A DNA stretch of 64,000 bases from Tahibacter aquaticus. GTDB taxonomy: Bacteria > Pseudomonadota > Gammaproteobacteria > Xanthomonadales > Rhodanobacteraceae. The stretch lies in NCBI RefSeq assembly GCF_004363655.1, contig NZ_SNZH01000002.1, forward strand, positions 186,001 to 250,000. The letters run 5' to 3'. Shown here one piece after another: positions 26,314 to 37,638 of the stretch. Position numbers and translations under genes: made by a program. Positions within the stretch are counted from its first letter, which is position 1, and each line of letters begins with the position of its first letter. Under the pieces are notes generated by a model. That model had not been told where the DNA came from. It did not search any database and saw only the letters and a list, made by a program, of their open reading frames with translations.

Positions 26314-26440
26314 AGGGTACGCGAGTGCTGGCTGCCGGACGGGGCCCGACCGCGATGGGGACGATGCGGAATGCGATCAAGACGGGGCGCCCGCTGGGGC
26401 ACCAATCGACCGCGCATTGTGCCGGGCCTCTGCGACAGCT

Positions 26441-26794
26441 TCAACGCTGCGGGCGCGGCAATTTGCTCCAGAGCAGCTCCAGGTCGGCTAACAGCTCTGG
26501 ACCGGGCAGGCTCACCGCTGCCGTACGGGGAATCACCAGAATGTCGAGGCCGGGCAATTGCAGACGCTGGCGACGGAAGCTCTCGCGCACCAGACGCTTG
26601 AGCCGGTTGCGCTGCACCGCCAGCTTGGAGACACGACGAGACACCGCCTGGCCCAGACGGGCGACGGTGTCTTCGTTGCTGCGGTATTCGGCGGAGAAGT
26701 AGCGGCTGCCGATGCGGCGACTACTTTGGCGCAAGCGGGCGAAGTCGCCCTTCTTGAGCAACCGCGCGGCGCGCGGGAAGCAGAACGCTCCCAT
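26441..26794 (-). CDS. rnpA: Ribonuclease P protein component
   Basis: A 117-residue basic protein. It begins with the family pattern FPRAARLLKKGDFARL and contains the RNR motif in VQRNRLKRLVRESFR, which contacts the P RNA and the pre-tRNA leader. Length is normal. It lies 20 bases downstream of rpmH on the same strand, the classical operon. Confidence 0.95.
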   Translation of the reverse strand: MGAFCFPRAARLLKKGDFARLRQSSRRIGSRYFSAEYRSNEDTVARLGQAVSRRVSKLAVQRNRLKRLVRESFRRQRLQLPGLDILVIPRTAAVSLPGPELLADLELLWSKLPRPQR

Positions 26795-26814
26795 TATGCC
26801 GCGCGATGGACGCT

Positions 26815-26949
26815 TCAGACGGCCAGACGCTTGCGGCCCTTGGCGCGGCGAGCGTTGATGATCTTGCGGCCATTCTTGGTCTTCATGCGGCTGCGGAAGC
26901 CATGATCGCGAGCGCGCTTGAGGCGGCTAGGCTGATACGTACGCTTCAT
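26815..26949 (-). CDS. rpmH: 50S ribosomal protein L34
   Basis: A 44-residue gene found by translating the minus strand: [20 protein letters not shown] at the N-terminus and [10 protein letters not shown] at the C-terminus. This is a near-canonical L34, a component of the large ribosomal subunit. It heads the rpmH-rnpA-yidC-mnmE run and is divergent from dnaA, with 159 bases between the starts. That gap should hold both promoters; no DnaA box is visible in it. Confidence 0.97.
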   Translation of the reverse strand: MKRTYQPSRLKRARDHGFRSRMKTKNGRKIINARRAKGRKRLAV

Positions 26950-27108
26950 GGCGTCGTCTCCGGTCGGAAATAGTGGGAAAAGGGGCGGGAGAATAGTTGT
27001 CGAAACGACGCAGTGTCAAGCCGCGCGTGGCGGAAAAACGGGCGTCGGCGTAGACTTCCGCGCTTTGCCGGGCTTGCCCCGGCATCCCCGCCAGTCGACG
27101 AGGAAGTA

Positions 27109-28449
27109 ATGAGCGAACTCTGGCGGCGCTGTCTGGAACGCCTGGAAGGCGAGTTCGGCGCCGAAGATATACACACTTATCTCAAACCGCTACAGCCTGC
27201 GGAAGGCGATGACGGTTTGCGCCTGTTGGCACCCAACGCCTACACATTGGAGCGGATCGAGTCCGAATTCCTGCCGCGCATCCGCGCCATACTTGGCCAT
27301 CTTGCCGGTCGTCCGGTACTGGTGCGGCTTGAGGTAGGAACCTTGAATTCGCGACGCGCGCCGGCGGCGCGCGTCGGCCGGCCCACGGCTCCTGCAGCAA
27401 GTGCACCTGAACCTGCCGTTGTCGAATTCGACGGAAACCTGGACCCCAACTACACCTTCGACAGTTTCGTCGAGGGCAAGTCGAACCAGCTGGGCAAGGC
27501 AGCGGCCATCCAGGTCGCCACCAATCCGGGCCGGGCCTACAACCCGCTGCTGCTGTATGGCGGTACCGGCCTGGGCAAAACCCACCTGATGCACGCGGCG
27601 GGTAATCTTATCCGCGAGAACAACCCGCGCACCAAGGTGATGTACCTGCGCTCGGAACAGTTCGTCTCGGCCATGATCGATGCGCTGCGCAACAAGAACA
27701 TGGACGAATTCAAGCGCCGCTTCCGCGAAGTGGACGCGCTGCTCATCGACGATATCCAGTTCTTCGCCGGCAAGAACACCACGCAGGAAGAGTTTTTCCA
27801 CACCTTCAACGCGTTGTTCGAAGGCAAGCAGCAGATCATCCTGACCTGCGACAAATATCCCAAGGAAGTCGAAAACCTGGAGCCGCGCCTGAAGTCGCGT
27901 CTGGGATGGGGCTTGTCGGTGGCGATCGAGCCGCCGGATTTCGAGACGCGCGCAGCGATTCTGCTGTCCAAGGCACAGGCCAAGGGCATGAACCTGCCCG
28001 AAGAGGTGGCCCTGCTGATTGCCAAGCGCATGCGCTCCAACGTGCGCGACCTGGAAGGGGCGCTCAATACCTTGGCCGCCCGCGCCAACTTCCTCAATCG
28101 GGTGATCACGTTGGAGTTTGCCCAGGAAACCCTGCGCGACCTGCTTACGGTGCACGCCCAGGCGATCACCGTGCCGAATATCCAGAAGACGGTGGCCGAC
28201 TTCTACCAACTGCGGCTGCAGGATCTGTTGTCCAAGCGCCGTTCGCGCTCGTTGGCGCGGCCGCGCCAGGTGGCGATGACCTTGTCCAAGGAGTTGACCG
28301 AGCACAGCCTGCCGGAAATCGGCGAGGCCTTCGGCGGGCGTGACCATACGACCGTTCTGCATGCCTGCCGGACCATTCGCGACCTTACGGAAACCGACGG
28401 AAAGCTGCGCCAGGACTACGAAAAGCTGGTGCGCATCTTGACCGGGTGA
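27109..28449 (+). CDS. dnaA: Chromosomal replication initiator DnaA
   Basis: A 446-residue protein. The ATG at 27109 ([16 protein letters not shown]) follows AGGAAG and matches the family start; an in-frame extension to 27013 is not conserved. Domain I covers about 1-80, the variable linker 80-115, the AAA+ domain has Walker [10 protein letters not shown] and Walker [10 protein letters not shown], and domain IV ends with the DnaA-box-binding signature [15 protein letters not shown]. It opens oriC. Two consensus DnaA boxes lie directly downstream, before dnaN. Confidence 0.97.
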   Translation: MSELWRRCLERLEGEFGAEDIHTYLKPLQPAEGDDGLRLLAPNAYTLERIESEFLPRIRAILGHLAGRPVLVRLEVGTLNSRRAPAARVGRPTAPAASAPEPAVVEFDGNLDPNYTFDSFVEGKSNQLGKAAAIQVATNPGRAYNPLLLYGGTGLGKTHLMHAAGNLIRENNPRTKVMYLRSEQFVSAMIDALRNKNMDEFKRRFREVDALLIDDIQFFAGKNTTQEEFFHTFNALFEGKQQIILTCDKYPKEVENLEPRLKSRLGWGLSVAIEPPDFETRAAILLSKAQAKGMNLPEEVALLIAKRMRSNVRDLEGALNTLAARANFLNRVITLEFAQETLRDLLTVHAQAITVPNIQKTVADFYQLRLQDLLSKRRSRSLARPRQVAMTLSKELTEHSLPEIGEAFGGRDHTTVLHACRTIRDLTETDGKLRQDYEKLVRILTG

Positions 28450-28664
28450 TTGCCTGTGGATAAACAGGGGGTAGAACAGGCCGCTTGAGTTATCCACAAT
28501 CCATCGACAGGCGCCGGGCTTGCTTCCGGCCAGGTTTGCGAGTGTTCAAGCAATTGTTTTCTAAGTGAAAAAGTGGGTAGTCCCCAGATTTTCGCTGCTC
28601 TACTACTACCAAAACCTTCCTAAAAGAACAAAAGCGTTTGTTAGCAAACCGGGATACCTCGATC
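28450..28664. other. Probable replication origin oriC (dnaA-dnaN intergenic region)
   Basis: This 215-base gap carries two perfect DnaA boxes in opposite orientation: TGTGGATAA at 28455-28463 and TTATCCACA at 28490-28498, 26 bases apart. A locally AT-rich stretch (about 28550-28660) could serve as the unwinding element. The location between dnaA and dnaN is the expected one for Lysobacterales. Only two clear boxes are visible; weaker ones cannot be scored by eye. It also holds the dnaN promoter. Confidence 0.7.
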
Positions 28665-29765
28665 ATGCGATTCAGCCTCCAACGCGAAGCCCTGCTAAAG
28701 CCGCTGCAACAAGTCGTAGGCGTTGTGGAACGTCGCCAGACCTTGCCGGTGCTAGCCAATCTGCTGGTGAACGTTTCCGACGGACGCGTCTCGTTTACCG
28801 GGACCGACCTTGAAGTCGAGATGGTTGCCGCTGCTGCAACCAGCACGAGCGAAGCCGGCGAAATCACGATTCCGGCGCGCAAGCTGTTCGATATCTGCCG
28901 TGCACTGCCCGATGGCGTGAATGTCGATGTGAAGCTGAATGGCGATCGCGTAGTCGTCACTGCAGGTCGCAGCCGCTTCACGCTCGCGACGCTACCTGCC
29001 AGCGAGTTTCCGGTAGTGGATAACATTGAAGTCGTCGAGCGCGTTGAATTGCCCGAGGCTACGTTGAAGAACCTGATGGATCGCACTGCTTTCGCGATGG
29101 CGCATCAGGACGTGCGGTATTACCTCAACGGTATGCTGGTCGACTTGCGCGAAAATGCGTTGCGTTGTGTAGCGACGGACGGCCATCGCCTTGCGTTGGG
29201 CGAGACCGCTGTACAGGCCAAGGTTTCGCAGCGGCGCCAGATCATCATCCCGCGCAAGGGCGTACTTGAGCTGCAAGGGCTGTTCGAGAACGGCGACGGT
29301 CTGGTGGAGCTCGAATTCGGCAAGAACCATCTGCGCGTTCGCCGTGGCGACGTGCAGTTCACCTCGAAGCTGATCGACGGACGCTTCCCGGACTATGAGG
29401 CCGTGATTCCCATCGGCGCCGACAAGGAAGTTCGTATCAGCCGCGATGAGCTGCGCACCGCACTGCAGCGTGCGGCTATTTTGTCGAACGAGAAATATCG
29501 TGGCGTGAAGCTCGATGTCGCGCCTTCGCGGCTGGGCATCATTGCTCACAACCCGGAGCAGGAAGAGGCGCACGAAGAGCTGGAGGCCGATACGTCGGTC
29601 AGCGACTTGAGCGTTGGTTTCAACGTGAATTACCTGCTGGATGCGCTGGGCGCGTTGAGTGGTGAAATGGTGCTGCTTTGCCTGCGTGATGGGCAGTCCA
29701 GTTGTTTGCTGCGCGCGGTTGACTCGGACGAGTCTCGCCATGTCGTGATGCCTTTGCGCCTCTGA
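28665..29765 (+). CDS. dnaN: DNA polymerase III beta subunit (sliding clamp)
   Basis: A 366-residue clamp protein, exactly the usual length. It starts MRFSLQREALLKPLQQVVGV and ends in the conserved VMPLRL. Three repeated clamp folds are expected at about 1-120, 120-245 and 245-366. It forms a dimeric ring tethering Pol III to DNA. The ATG at 28665 is chosen on family alignment; the ribosome-binding site is weak. A terminator follows the stop codon. Confidence 0.97.
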   Translation: MRFSLQREALLKPLQQVVGVVERRQTLPVLANLLVNVSDGRVSFTGTDLEVEMVAAAATSTSEAGEITIPARKLFDICRALPDGVNVDVKLNGDRVVVTAGRSRFTLATLPASEFPVVDNIEVVERVELPEATLKNLMDRTAFAMAHQDVRYYLNGMLVDLRENALRCVATDGHRLALGETAVQAKVSQRRQIIIPRKGVLELQGLFENGDGLVELEFGKNHLRVRRGDVQFTSKLIDGRFPDYEAVIPIGADKEVRISRDELRTALQRAAILSNEKYRGVKLDVAPSRLGIIAHNPEQEEAHEELEADTSVSDLSVGFNVNYLLDALGALSGEMVLLCLRDGQSSCLLRAVDSDESRHVVMPLRL

Positions 29766-29788
29766 CGTTCTGCCCTGGCGAAATGCCG

Positions 29789-29823
29789 AAAGCCTGCGGC
29801 GCGTTAGTGCCGCGGGCTTTTTT
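29789..29823 (+). terminator. Intrinsic terminator of dnaN
   Basis: A 12-bp stem from AAAGCCTGCGGC (29789-29800) and GCCGCGGGCTTT (29809-29820), with one G-T pair, is followed by a run of T. It lies between dnaN and recF, so recF may need its own promoter or partial readthrough. Confidence 0.85.
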
Positions 29824-29838
29824 ATTGGCTGAAGACGA

Positions 29839-30918
29839 ATGGAAATTACAGAGCTGCGCTTAGGCAACGTGCGGAATCTCGCGCAGAGCGAGATCGGCCT
29901 GGTCGTTGGCCTGAATGAATTCGTTGGTGCCAATGGCGCCGGTAAGACATCGGTGCTGGAAGCGGTTTTCATGCTTTCCCACGGCCGCTCGTTTCGCGCA
30001 GTCAGACGAGAGAGCTTGATTCGGTTCGGCTGCGAGTCACTGGAAGTGTTTGCTCTGGTTCAGCGCAACAGTTCGCTGCGACGCTTGGGTTTATCGCGTC
30101 GCAAAGGTGATTGGTCGGCGAGGGTAGACGGCGCGGAAGTGGTTTCGTTGGCGCAGTTGCTTAGCGAGATCGCGGTAGTGTGTTTCGAACCTGGTTCTCA
30201 CGAGCTGATTTCCGGAGCTGCGGACGAGCGTCGTCATTTCGTGGACTGGGCGTTGTTCCACGTGGAACGTGACTACGTCGAAATTGCGCGCCGCTTTCGT
30301 CGAGCACTGAAACAGCGAAACGCACTGCTTCGCAGTGGCGTGAGCACCGAGGGGCTAGATGCGTGGGATGCTGAGCTGGTTCGTTCGGGTACCGTGCTGG
30401 ATGAGTGGCGCCAGAAATACCTGGCGGCGCTGCTCCCCGGCGTCGAGGAATTGGCCAAGCGCTTGCTTCCGGAGCTTGGCGTCCCCACCTTGAAGTACCA
30501 ACGCGGCTGGCCCGTCGAGCTGACCTTCGAGGAGGCATTGAGTCAGCGCCGTGAGCGGGACCTCGAACGCGCGCATACCGGTAGCGGCCCCCATCGCGCT
30601 GACTGGCGCCTCTCGTTTCCGGCCGCGCCAGAACGCGAACACCTTTCCCGGGGACAGGAAAAATTGACGGCTCTTGTCTGTCTGTTGGGGCAGGCGGAGT
30701 TGTTCCATAAGCAATGCGGCGATTGGCCAATCCTTTGCCTGGATGATCTGGCATCCGAGCTCGATCTCGATCACCAGCAGCGAGTTTTCGGGTGGCTGAG
30801 CGCCATCGATGCCCAGGTTCTGCTTACCGGCACAGCACCGTTGGCTGTTACTCCCAGCCCGTTGCGACAACACGCAAGGTTCCACGTGGAACAGGGCAGG
30901 GTCGAGCGACTGCTATAA
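29839..30918 (+). CDS. recF: DNA replication and repair protein RecF
   Basis: A 359-residue SMC-like ATPase. Walker A is GANGAGKTSVLEA near residue 31, the ABC signature LSRGQEKL lies near residue 272, and Walker B is ILCLDDLASELD. RecF helps load RecA at gapped DNA. The coding sequence unusually contains two near-perfect parS palindromes, each encoding FHVE. It lies in the standard dnaN-recF-gyrB order, 63 bases before gyrB. Confidence 0.96.
   Translation: MEITELRLGNVRNLAQSEIGLVVGLNEFVGANGAGKTSVLEAVFMLSHGRSFRAVRRESLIRFGCESLEVFALVQRNSSLRRLGLSRRKGDWSARVDGAEVVSLAQLLSEIAVVCFEPGSHELISGAADERRHFVDWALFHVERDYVEIARRFRRALKQRNALLRSGVSTEGLDAWDAELVRSGTVLDEWRQKYLAALLPGVEELAKRLLPELGVPTLKYQRGWPVELTFEEALSQRRERDLERAHTGSGPHRADWRLSFPAAPEREHLSRGQEKLTALVCLLGQAELFHKQCGDWPILCLDDLASELDLDHQQRVFGWLSAIDAQVLLTGTAPLAVTPSPLRQHARFHVEQGRVERLL
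30254..30269. promoter_or_regulatory. parS-like site inside recF (first)
   Basis: TGTTCCACGTGGAACG matches the gammaproteobacterial parS consensus TGTTCCACGTGGAACA at 15 of 16 positions. It would be bound by ParB to organise and segregate the origin region. It lies about 1.8 kb from the dnaA-dnaN origin. Confidence 0.8.
30878..30893. promoter_or_regulatory. parS-like site inside recF (second)
   Basis: GGTTCCACGTGGAACA matches the parS consensus at 15 of 16 positions, with the perfect 12-bp core palindrome TTCCACGTGGAA. It lies 25 bases before the recF stop codon and 624 bases from the first site. Confidence 0.8.
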
Positions 30919-33393
<2,475 letters not shown>

Positions 33394-33418
33394 TTCGCAC
33401 AGCATCTGCCACGCTCGG

Positions 33419-33454
33419 ACGCCCTGGCCTTCGCGGACCAGGGCGTTTGTGTTT
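33419..33454 (+). terminator. Intrinsic terminator of gyrB
   Basis: A stem CGCCCTGG (33420-33427) / CCAGGGCG (33438-33445) with an extra A-T pair outside is followed by TTTGTGTTTG. It lies 26 bases after the gyrB stop codon. Confidence 0.75.
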
Positions 33455-33607
33455 GAGGGCAGGGCAATTGCGCAAGAATTGCAACAAAAGCGCAACGATG
33501 GGCCACCCCGGCGAGTCCCGCCAGCCGTTGCTTCTGCTCGTGCCGCCGAACAGCAACTGCGCAAAGCGCGCGCAGATTGTCCGGACAGCAGTGCAAACGA
33601 GCGTTTC

Positions 33608-33625
33608 GAAATGTCCGAACATTTC
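33608..33625. promoter_or_regulatory. 18-bp palindrome, candidate operator
   Basis: GAAATGTCCGAACATTTC is a perfect inverted repeat with 7-base arms and a 4-base centre. It lies in the AT-rich stretch 281 bases upstream of the TPR gene. It resembles an operator for a dimeric regulator. It is not a Fur-box match that I recognise. Confidence 0.45.
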
Positions 33626-33905
33626 ATTAAATGGATTTTATACTCAATTATCCAAGTAAATATTTCCCAGGCATCTACGAAAAACTGCGTAATTCCCGCG
33701 GATTCGACTATGTTCCCAGGTGCCAGAGCGAGACGTAACAACTCGTTGCAAGCTTATGGATTCGCACAGATTCTTTTTAACGCCGCTGTAACAAGCGCAG
33801 CAGGTCATGTGCTTGTAGTTTGAACATTCGCGGATTACCCTCTGCGGCCCCTTTACCGCATGCGCAAAACGCAAGCGGCGAGCATTCCAGTCGAGGCGCA
33901 ATTCA

Positions 33906-35222
33906 ATGCATGCACCCAACGTCAAGAAACTCGTCCTTTGTATCGGTGCTGTCGGCCTGCTGGCCGCTGGTGTCGCTTCCGCGTCGCGTGTTCCCGGTGA
34001 ACGTTCTTCCGAGCAGCGCCCCAGCAAGAGCAGCAGCAAGGAAGAGAAAAACGCCTATCCGAACTCCAAGCGCGTCGATCCCAAGACCGACATGCCCGGT
34101 TCGCTGGGTACCAAGCTGAACAAGGCGCAGGAAGCTGCCGCCGATGGCGACGCCGACAAGGCGATCGGCCTGATCGAAGAAGTGATCGGCGACAAGAAGG
34201 TCACTCCATACGCCAAGGCATTCGCGCTTTACCTGCGCTCCAATGCCAAGTGGGAAAAGGAAGACGGTGCCGGCGCCATTGCCGACCTGAAGGAAGCCAT
34301 CGCCATCGATGCGCTGCCGAATTCCAACCAGTTCCCGGCGCTGTATACGCTGGCGCAGTTCCAGCTGCAGGAAGAGCAGTACACCGACTCGATCAAGAGC
34401 GTAGACCAGTACATCGAACTCAGCGGCGACAAGAAGCCCGAGGCGATCGCGATCAAGGGCAATGCCCTCTACCGCGCCGATCGTTTCCAGGAAGCCATCG
34501 ACACGCTCAAGCTGGCGATCGCCACCAGCGACAAGCCGCAGGAAAGCTGGAACCAGATCCTGATGGCCAGCTATTTCGAACTGAACCAGTATGGCGAAGC
34601 GGCCAAACTGTCCGAGGCCCAGCTGGCGAAGAACCCGACCGATAAAAAGCTTATCCAGCAGCTCGCCTCGATCTACGTCAACAACGAACAGAATGACAAG
34701 GCGCTCAAGCTGCTCAGCGACGCCAAGGCGAAGGGGCTGATCACCACGGCCGATGACTACAAGCTGCTGGCCCAGCTCTACGGCCAGGCCGAGAAGCCGG
34801 CCGAGGGCGCCGCACTGCTCGAAGAAGGTTTCGGCAAGGGCGCCATTCCACCCAGCTACGAGATGTACAAGCTGCTTGGCGACTCCTATAGCCTGGCCGA
34901 CAACGAAGCCAAGGCGATCGACGCCTACGGCAAGGCGTCGCCGCTGGCCAAGGACGGCGAAGCCGACCTGCTGCGCGGACAGCTGCAGGTGAACAACCAG
35001 CAGTGGGCGCCGGCCAAAGAATCGCTGACCAAGGCAATCTCCCGCGGCGTGAAGCGCCAGGGTGCTGCCTATGTGCTGCTTGGAAACGCGGAGAACGAAC
35101 TGGGCAACAAGGCCGCTGCCATCGCCGCGATGGAAAAAGCCAAGGGCTACGATGAGACTCGCGAGATGGCGGGCACCTGGCTCAAGATGATCAAGGGCGG
35201 AGGGGTGCCCAAGAAAAAGTAA
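33906..35222 (+). CDS. Exported TPR protein associated with TonB system
   Basis: A 438-residue protein with a signal peptide (LVLCIGAVGLLAAGVASAS) followed by a charged, low-complexity stretch and about nine helical repeats of TPR type from residue 70 onward (for example AIKGNALYRADRFQEAIDTL). It lies directly upstream of tonB-exbB-exbD-exbD, and the same arrangement occurs in Lysobacterales relatives. It probably acts in the periplasm as a scaffold, perhaps with TonB, but no function is established by sequence. Confidence 0.75.
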   Translation: MHAPNVKKLVLCIGAVGLLAAGVASASRVPGERSSEQRPSKSSSKEEKNAYPNSKRVDPKTDMPGSLGTKLNKAQEAAADGDADKAIGLIEEVIGDKKVTPYAKAFALYLRSNAKWEKEDGAGAIADLKEAIAIDALPNSNQFPALYTLAQFQLQEEQYTDSIKSVDQYIELSGDKKPEAIAIKGNALYRADRFQEAIDTLKLAIATSDKPQESWNQILMASYFELNQYGEAAKLSEAQLAKNPTDKKLIQQLASIYVNNEQNDKALKLLSDAKAKGLITTADDYKLLAQLYGQAEKPAEGAALLEEGFGKGAIPPSYEMYKLLGDSYSLADNEAKAIDAYGKASPLAKDGEADLLRGQLQVNNQQWAPAKESLTKAISRGVKRQGAAYVLLGNAENELGNKAAAIAAMEKAKGYDETREMAGTWLKMIKGGGVPKKK

Positions 35223-35413
35223 GTCATTCCGCACGCTACGCAATATCAGCGTAGTGTCGGGTTACCTTCAGGCCGGGTTAAGATAGCCGCCCCGATCGCA
35301 AGTATTGAGCGTCGGGCCGGCCTCGTGTACGGTGCCAGGCCCGCTGCTTACGGGTAGCGCGTTAATCACTGCAACAAAGCCCATCTCACACAGCGAACCT
35401 TGGTTCAAAGCAA

Positions 35414-36073
35414 ATGGCGTTGACGACAGAAGACCAGCGCGAAACCTACAGTTGGAGGCGCACCTCTGCGCTGGCCGCCGCCATGGCCGTGCATGCACTC
35501 GCCTTCATCATGATGCTTGCGCCGGTAGCACCGCCGCAGGCGAAAGAAAAGAAGAAAGACACCATCGTCTCGGTCGAGTTCGTCGAGCCGCCGCCGCCGC
35601 CGCCGCCTCCACCGCCGCCGCCGCCGGAGCCGCCGAAGAAGCCGCCGCCGAAAATCATCGAAAAGGTCAAGCCGCCGCCGACTCCGCCACCGGAGCCGCC
35701 GCCGGCGATCGTGACCGAAGAGGCAACTCCGATGTCGATCCCGGCGCCGCCGCCAGCACCGCCGGCACCACCGGCACCGCCGTCGGATATCGCCCCGAGC
35801 GAAAACATCAGCTATCGCAAGGCGCGTCCGCCTCGCTACCCGCCGCAGGCCGTACGCCAGCGCCATGAAGGCGAAGTCGTGTTGCGCGTCCTGGTCGGTG
35901 TAGACGGCAAGCCCAAGGACATCCAGGTGGAGAAATCTTCCGGATTCCGCGAACTCGATCGTGCGGCGATTGATGCCGCGCAGACTTGGGTGTTCAATCC
36001 GGGTCAGAAAAACGGTGCTGCGGTTGAGGGCTGGGCACTGGTTCCGTTCCGCTTCAGCCTCAACGAACTGTAA
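35414..36073 (+). CDS. tonB: TonB energy transducer
   Basis: A 219-residue protein. A membrane helix lies at about residues 16-36, a long proline-rich spacer (with runs of 11 and more prolines) at about 56-125, and the C-terminal TonB domain at about 135-219, including RPPRYPPQAVRQRHEGEV and WVFNPGQKNG. It couples the proton motive force harvested by ExbB/ExbD to outer membrane receptors such as the one at 55729-58797. No Fur box was recognised upstream. It is followed after 35 bases by exbB. Confidence 0.93.
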   Translation: MALTTEDQRETYSWRRTSALAAAMAVHALAFIMMLAPVAPPQAKEKKKDTIVSVEFVEPPPPPPPPPPPPPEPPKKPPPKIIEKVKPPPTPPPEPPPAIVTEEATPMSIPAPPPAPPAPPAPPSDIAPSENISYRKARPPRYPPQAVRQRHEGEVVLRVLVGVDGKPKDIQVEKSSGFRELDRAAIDAAQTWVFNPGQKNGAAVEGWALVPFRFSLNEL

Positions 36074-36108
36074 CTTCCACCTGTTCCACTTAATTCAAGG
36101 GTAGCGTC

Positions 36109-36984
36109 ATGTTCCAAGACACCTCGACCCCGGCGGGGTCCGTTCCTCCGGCGGCTGACGCCGCTGCGGCTGCGGCCGCAGCGCCCGCAGCGCCCCTCGG
36201 TTCCAATAGCAATGCCGCAGCCCTGAAGGAAATGGGCTTCAGCCATCTGATCCAGAACTACAACCCGACGAATCCCAATTTCGATCTGGTTGGCGCCATC
36301 GTCTTCGTGACGCTTTGCCTGTTCTCGGTGATGTCGATCTACTGGATCGTGCTGAACCTGATCCGAAACACGTCGATCCGCAGCCGCATGAACAACGTCA
36401 TGAAGACGTTCTGGGAAACGCCGTCTGCCCAGGAAGCAATTCGCTTCATGGAAGAACAGCCCGCTTCGGAGCCGTTCTCCAAGATCGCCCTGGACTGCGC
36501 TTCGGCGGCAGCCCACCACCAGCGCCACGAAGGCAGCCGCCTGGTCGAAGCGCTGAACCGTTCCGAGTTCATCGATCGCGCCCTGCGCCAGGCTGTTGCT
36601 CGCGAGAGCGGCCGACTGGAAAACGGCCTGACCGTGCTCGCTACGGTCGGTTCGACCGGCCCGTTCGTCGGTCTGCTCGGTACCGTGTGGGGCATCTACC
36701 ACGCCCTGATCCGCATCTCCGCTTCGGGCGACGCCTCGATGTCGGCGGTGGCAGGTCCGGTGGGTGAAGCGCTGATCATGACCGCGTTCGGTCTGTTCGT
36801 CGCCATCCCGGCCGTGTTGGCGTACAACTTCTTCGTCCGCTCCAACCGCGTAATCCTGGCGCGCTTCGACGAATTTGCTCACGACCTGCACGATTTCTTT
36901 GCTACCGGTTCGCGCGTTGAAGCAGGTGCGGGTCCCGCACCGGCCCGTCCCGCAACCCCGGCGGCGCCTGCTGCGAGGAAGTAA
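36109..36984 (+). CDS. exbB: ExbB proton channel protein
   Basis: A 291-residue MotA/TolQ/ExbB family protein. An Ala/Pro-rich N-terminal extension (residues 1-40) precedes the first helix (VGAIVFVTLCLFSVMSIYWI). The paired helices GSTGPFVGLLGTVWGIYHAL and GEALIMTAFGLFVAIPAVLAY follow and line the channel with ExbD. It ends in an Ala/Pro tail. It lies between tonB and exbD, three bases before the latter, so it belongs to one operon. Confidence 0.94.
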   Translation: MFQDTSTPAGSVPPAADAAAAAAAAPAAPLGSNSNAAALKEMGFSHLIQNYNPTNPNFDLVGAIVFVTLCLFSVMSIYWIVLNLIRNTSIRSRMNNVMKTFWETPSAQEAIRFMEEQPASEPFSKIALDCASAAAHHQRHEGSRLVEALNRSEFIDRALRQAVARESGRLENGLTVLATVGSTGPFVGLLGTVWGIYHALIRISASGDASMSAVAGPVGEALIMTAFGLFVAIPAVLAYNFFVRSNRVILARFDEFAHDLHDFFATGSRVEAGAGPAPARPATPAAPAARK

Positions 36985-36987
36985 GCC

Positions 36988-37422
36988 ATGGCATTCAGTT
37001 CAGGTGGTGGCGGCAGCGGCGGCGCGCCGATGGCAGAAATCAACGTCACGCCGCTGGTTGACGTGATGCTGGTACTGCTGATCATCTTCATGATCACGGC
37101 ACCGATGATGCAGCACAAAATCCGCATCGATCTGCCGCAGGCGTCGATCAACCAGACCCAGGAACCAACGCCCGATCCCATCGATCTCGCGATCAAGGAA
37201 GACGGCACCCTGTACTGGAACGACAGCCAGATCAGCGATCTGGAGCTCAAGGCCCAGCTCGCGGTCAGTGCGCAGAAGACCATCCAGCCGGAACTGCAGA
37301 TCCGCGCCGAAAAGAACACTCGCTACGAAATCGTGGCGAAGGTGATGGCCGACGCGAAGAACCAGGGCATGGTAAAGATCGGCTTCGTCACCACACCCGG
37401 TGCGAAGGGTTCACAGCAGTAA
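36988..37422 (+). CDS. exbD: ExbD biopolymer transport protein, first copy
   Basis: A 144-residue protein with one membrane helix (LVDVMLVLLIIFMITAPMM) carrying the essential Asp at residue 26, then a periplasmic domain. The N-terminus is preceded by GGGGSGG. It forms the proton channel with ExbB. GAGGAAG precedes the ATG. A strong terminator lies between this gene and the second exbD. Confidence 0.93.
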   Translation: MAFSSGGGGSGGAPMAEINVTPLVDVMLVLLIIFMITAPMMQHKIRIDLPQASINQTQEPTPDPIDLAIKEDGTLYWNDSQISDLELKAQLAVSAQKTIQPELQIRAEKNTRYEIVAKVMADAKNQGMVKIGFVTTPGAKGSQQ

Positions 37423-37463
37423 GCAAAGCTCGCTAACGCTACCCTGCCGGTGCGAGCCGGATA

Positions 37464-37494
37464 AGCGCCTCGGGAAACCGGGGCGCTTTTTTTT
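37464..37494 (+). terminator. Intrinsic terminator between the two exbD genes
   Basis: Ten-base arms AGCGCCTCGG and CCGGGGCGCT (one G-T pair) with a GAAA tetraloop are followed by eight T. This is one of the clearest intrinsic terminators in the window. Confidence 0.92.
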
Positions 37495-37638
37495 GCCTCC
37501 GACGCGCCGCGGCTGGCCCGGCTCAATCCACCGGCCAAACGCGCAGGCGACGCAACATGCGCCAGCCACAGCCCATACCAACAGCACATGCGTTGCACCT
37601 ATGCTGGACTTGCCAGCAACGGCATCAGGGAGCCACGC

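Larger units (their letters stand above)
33394..33905. other. 512-base intergenic region between gyrB and the TPR gene
   Basis: No gene is visible here. It contains the gyrB terminator at its start and a perfect 18-bp palindrome at 33608-33625. The segment from about 33600 to 33800 is AT-rich compared with its neighbours and probably holds the promoter of the TPR-tonB-exbBD run. Confidence 0.5.

Noticed and set aside
35588-35790. Tandem CCG repeats resembling a microsatellite
   Set aside because: They encode the proline spacer of TonB in frame and are expected for the family.
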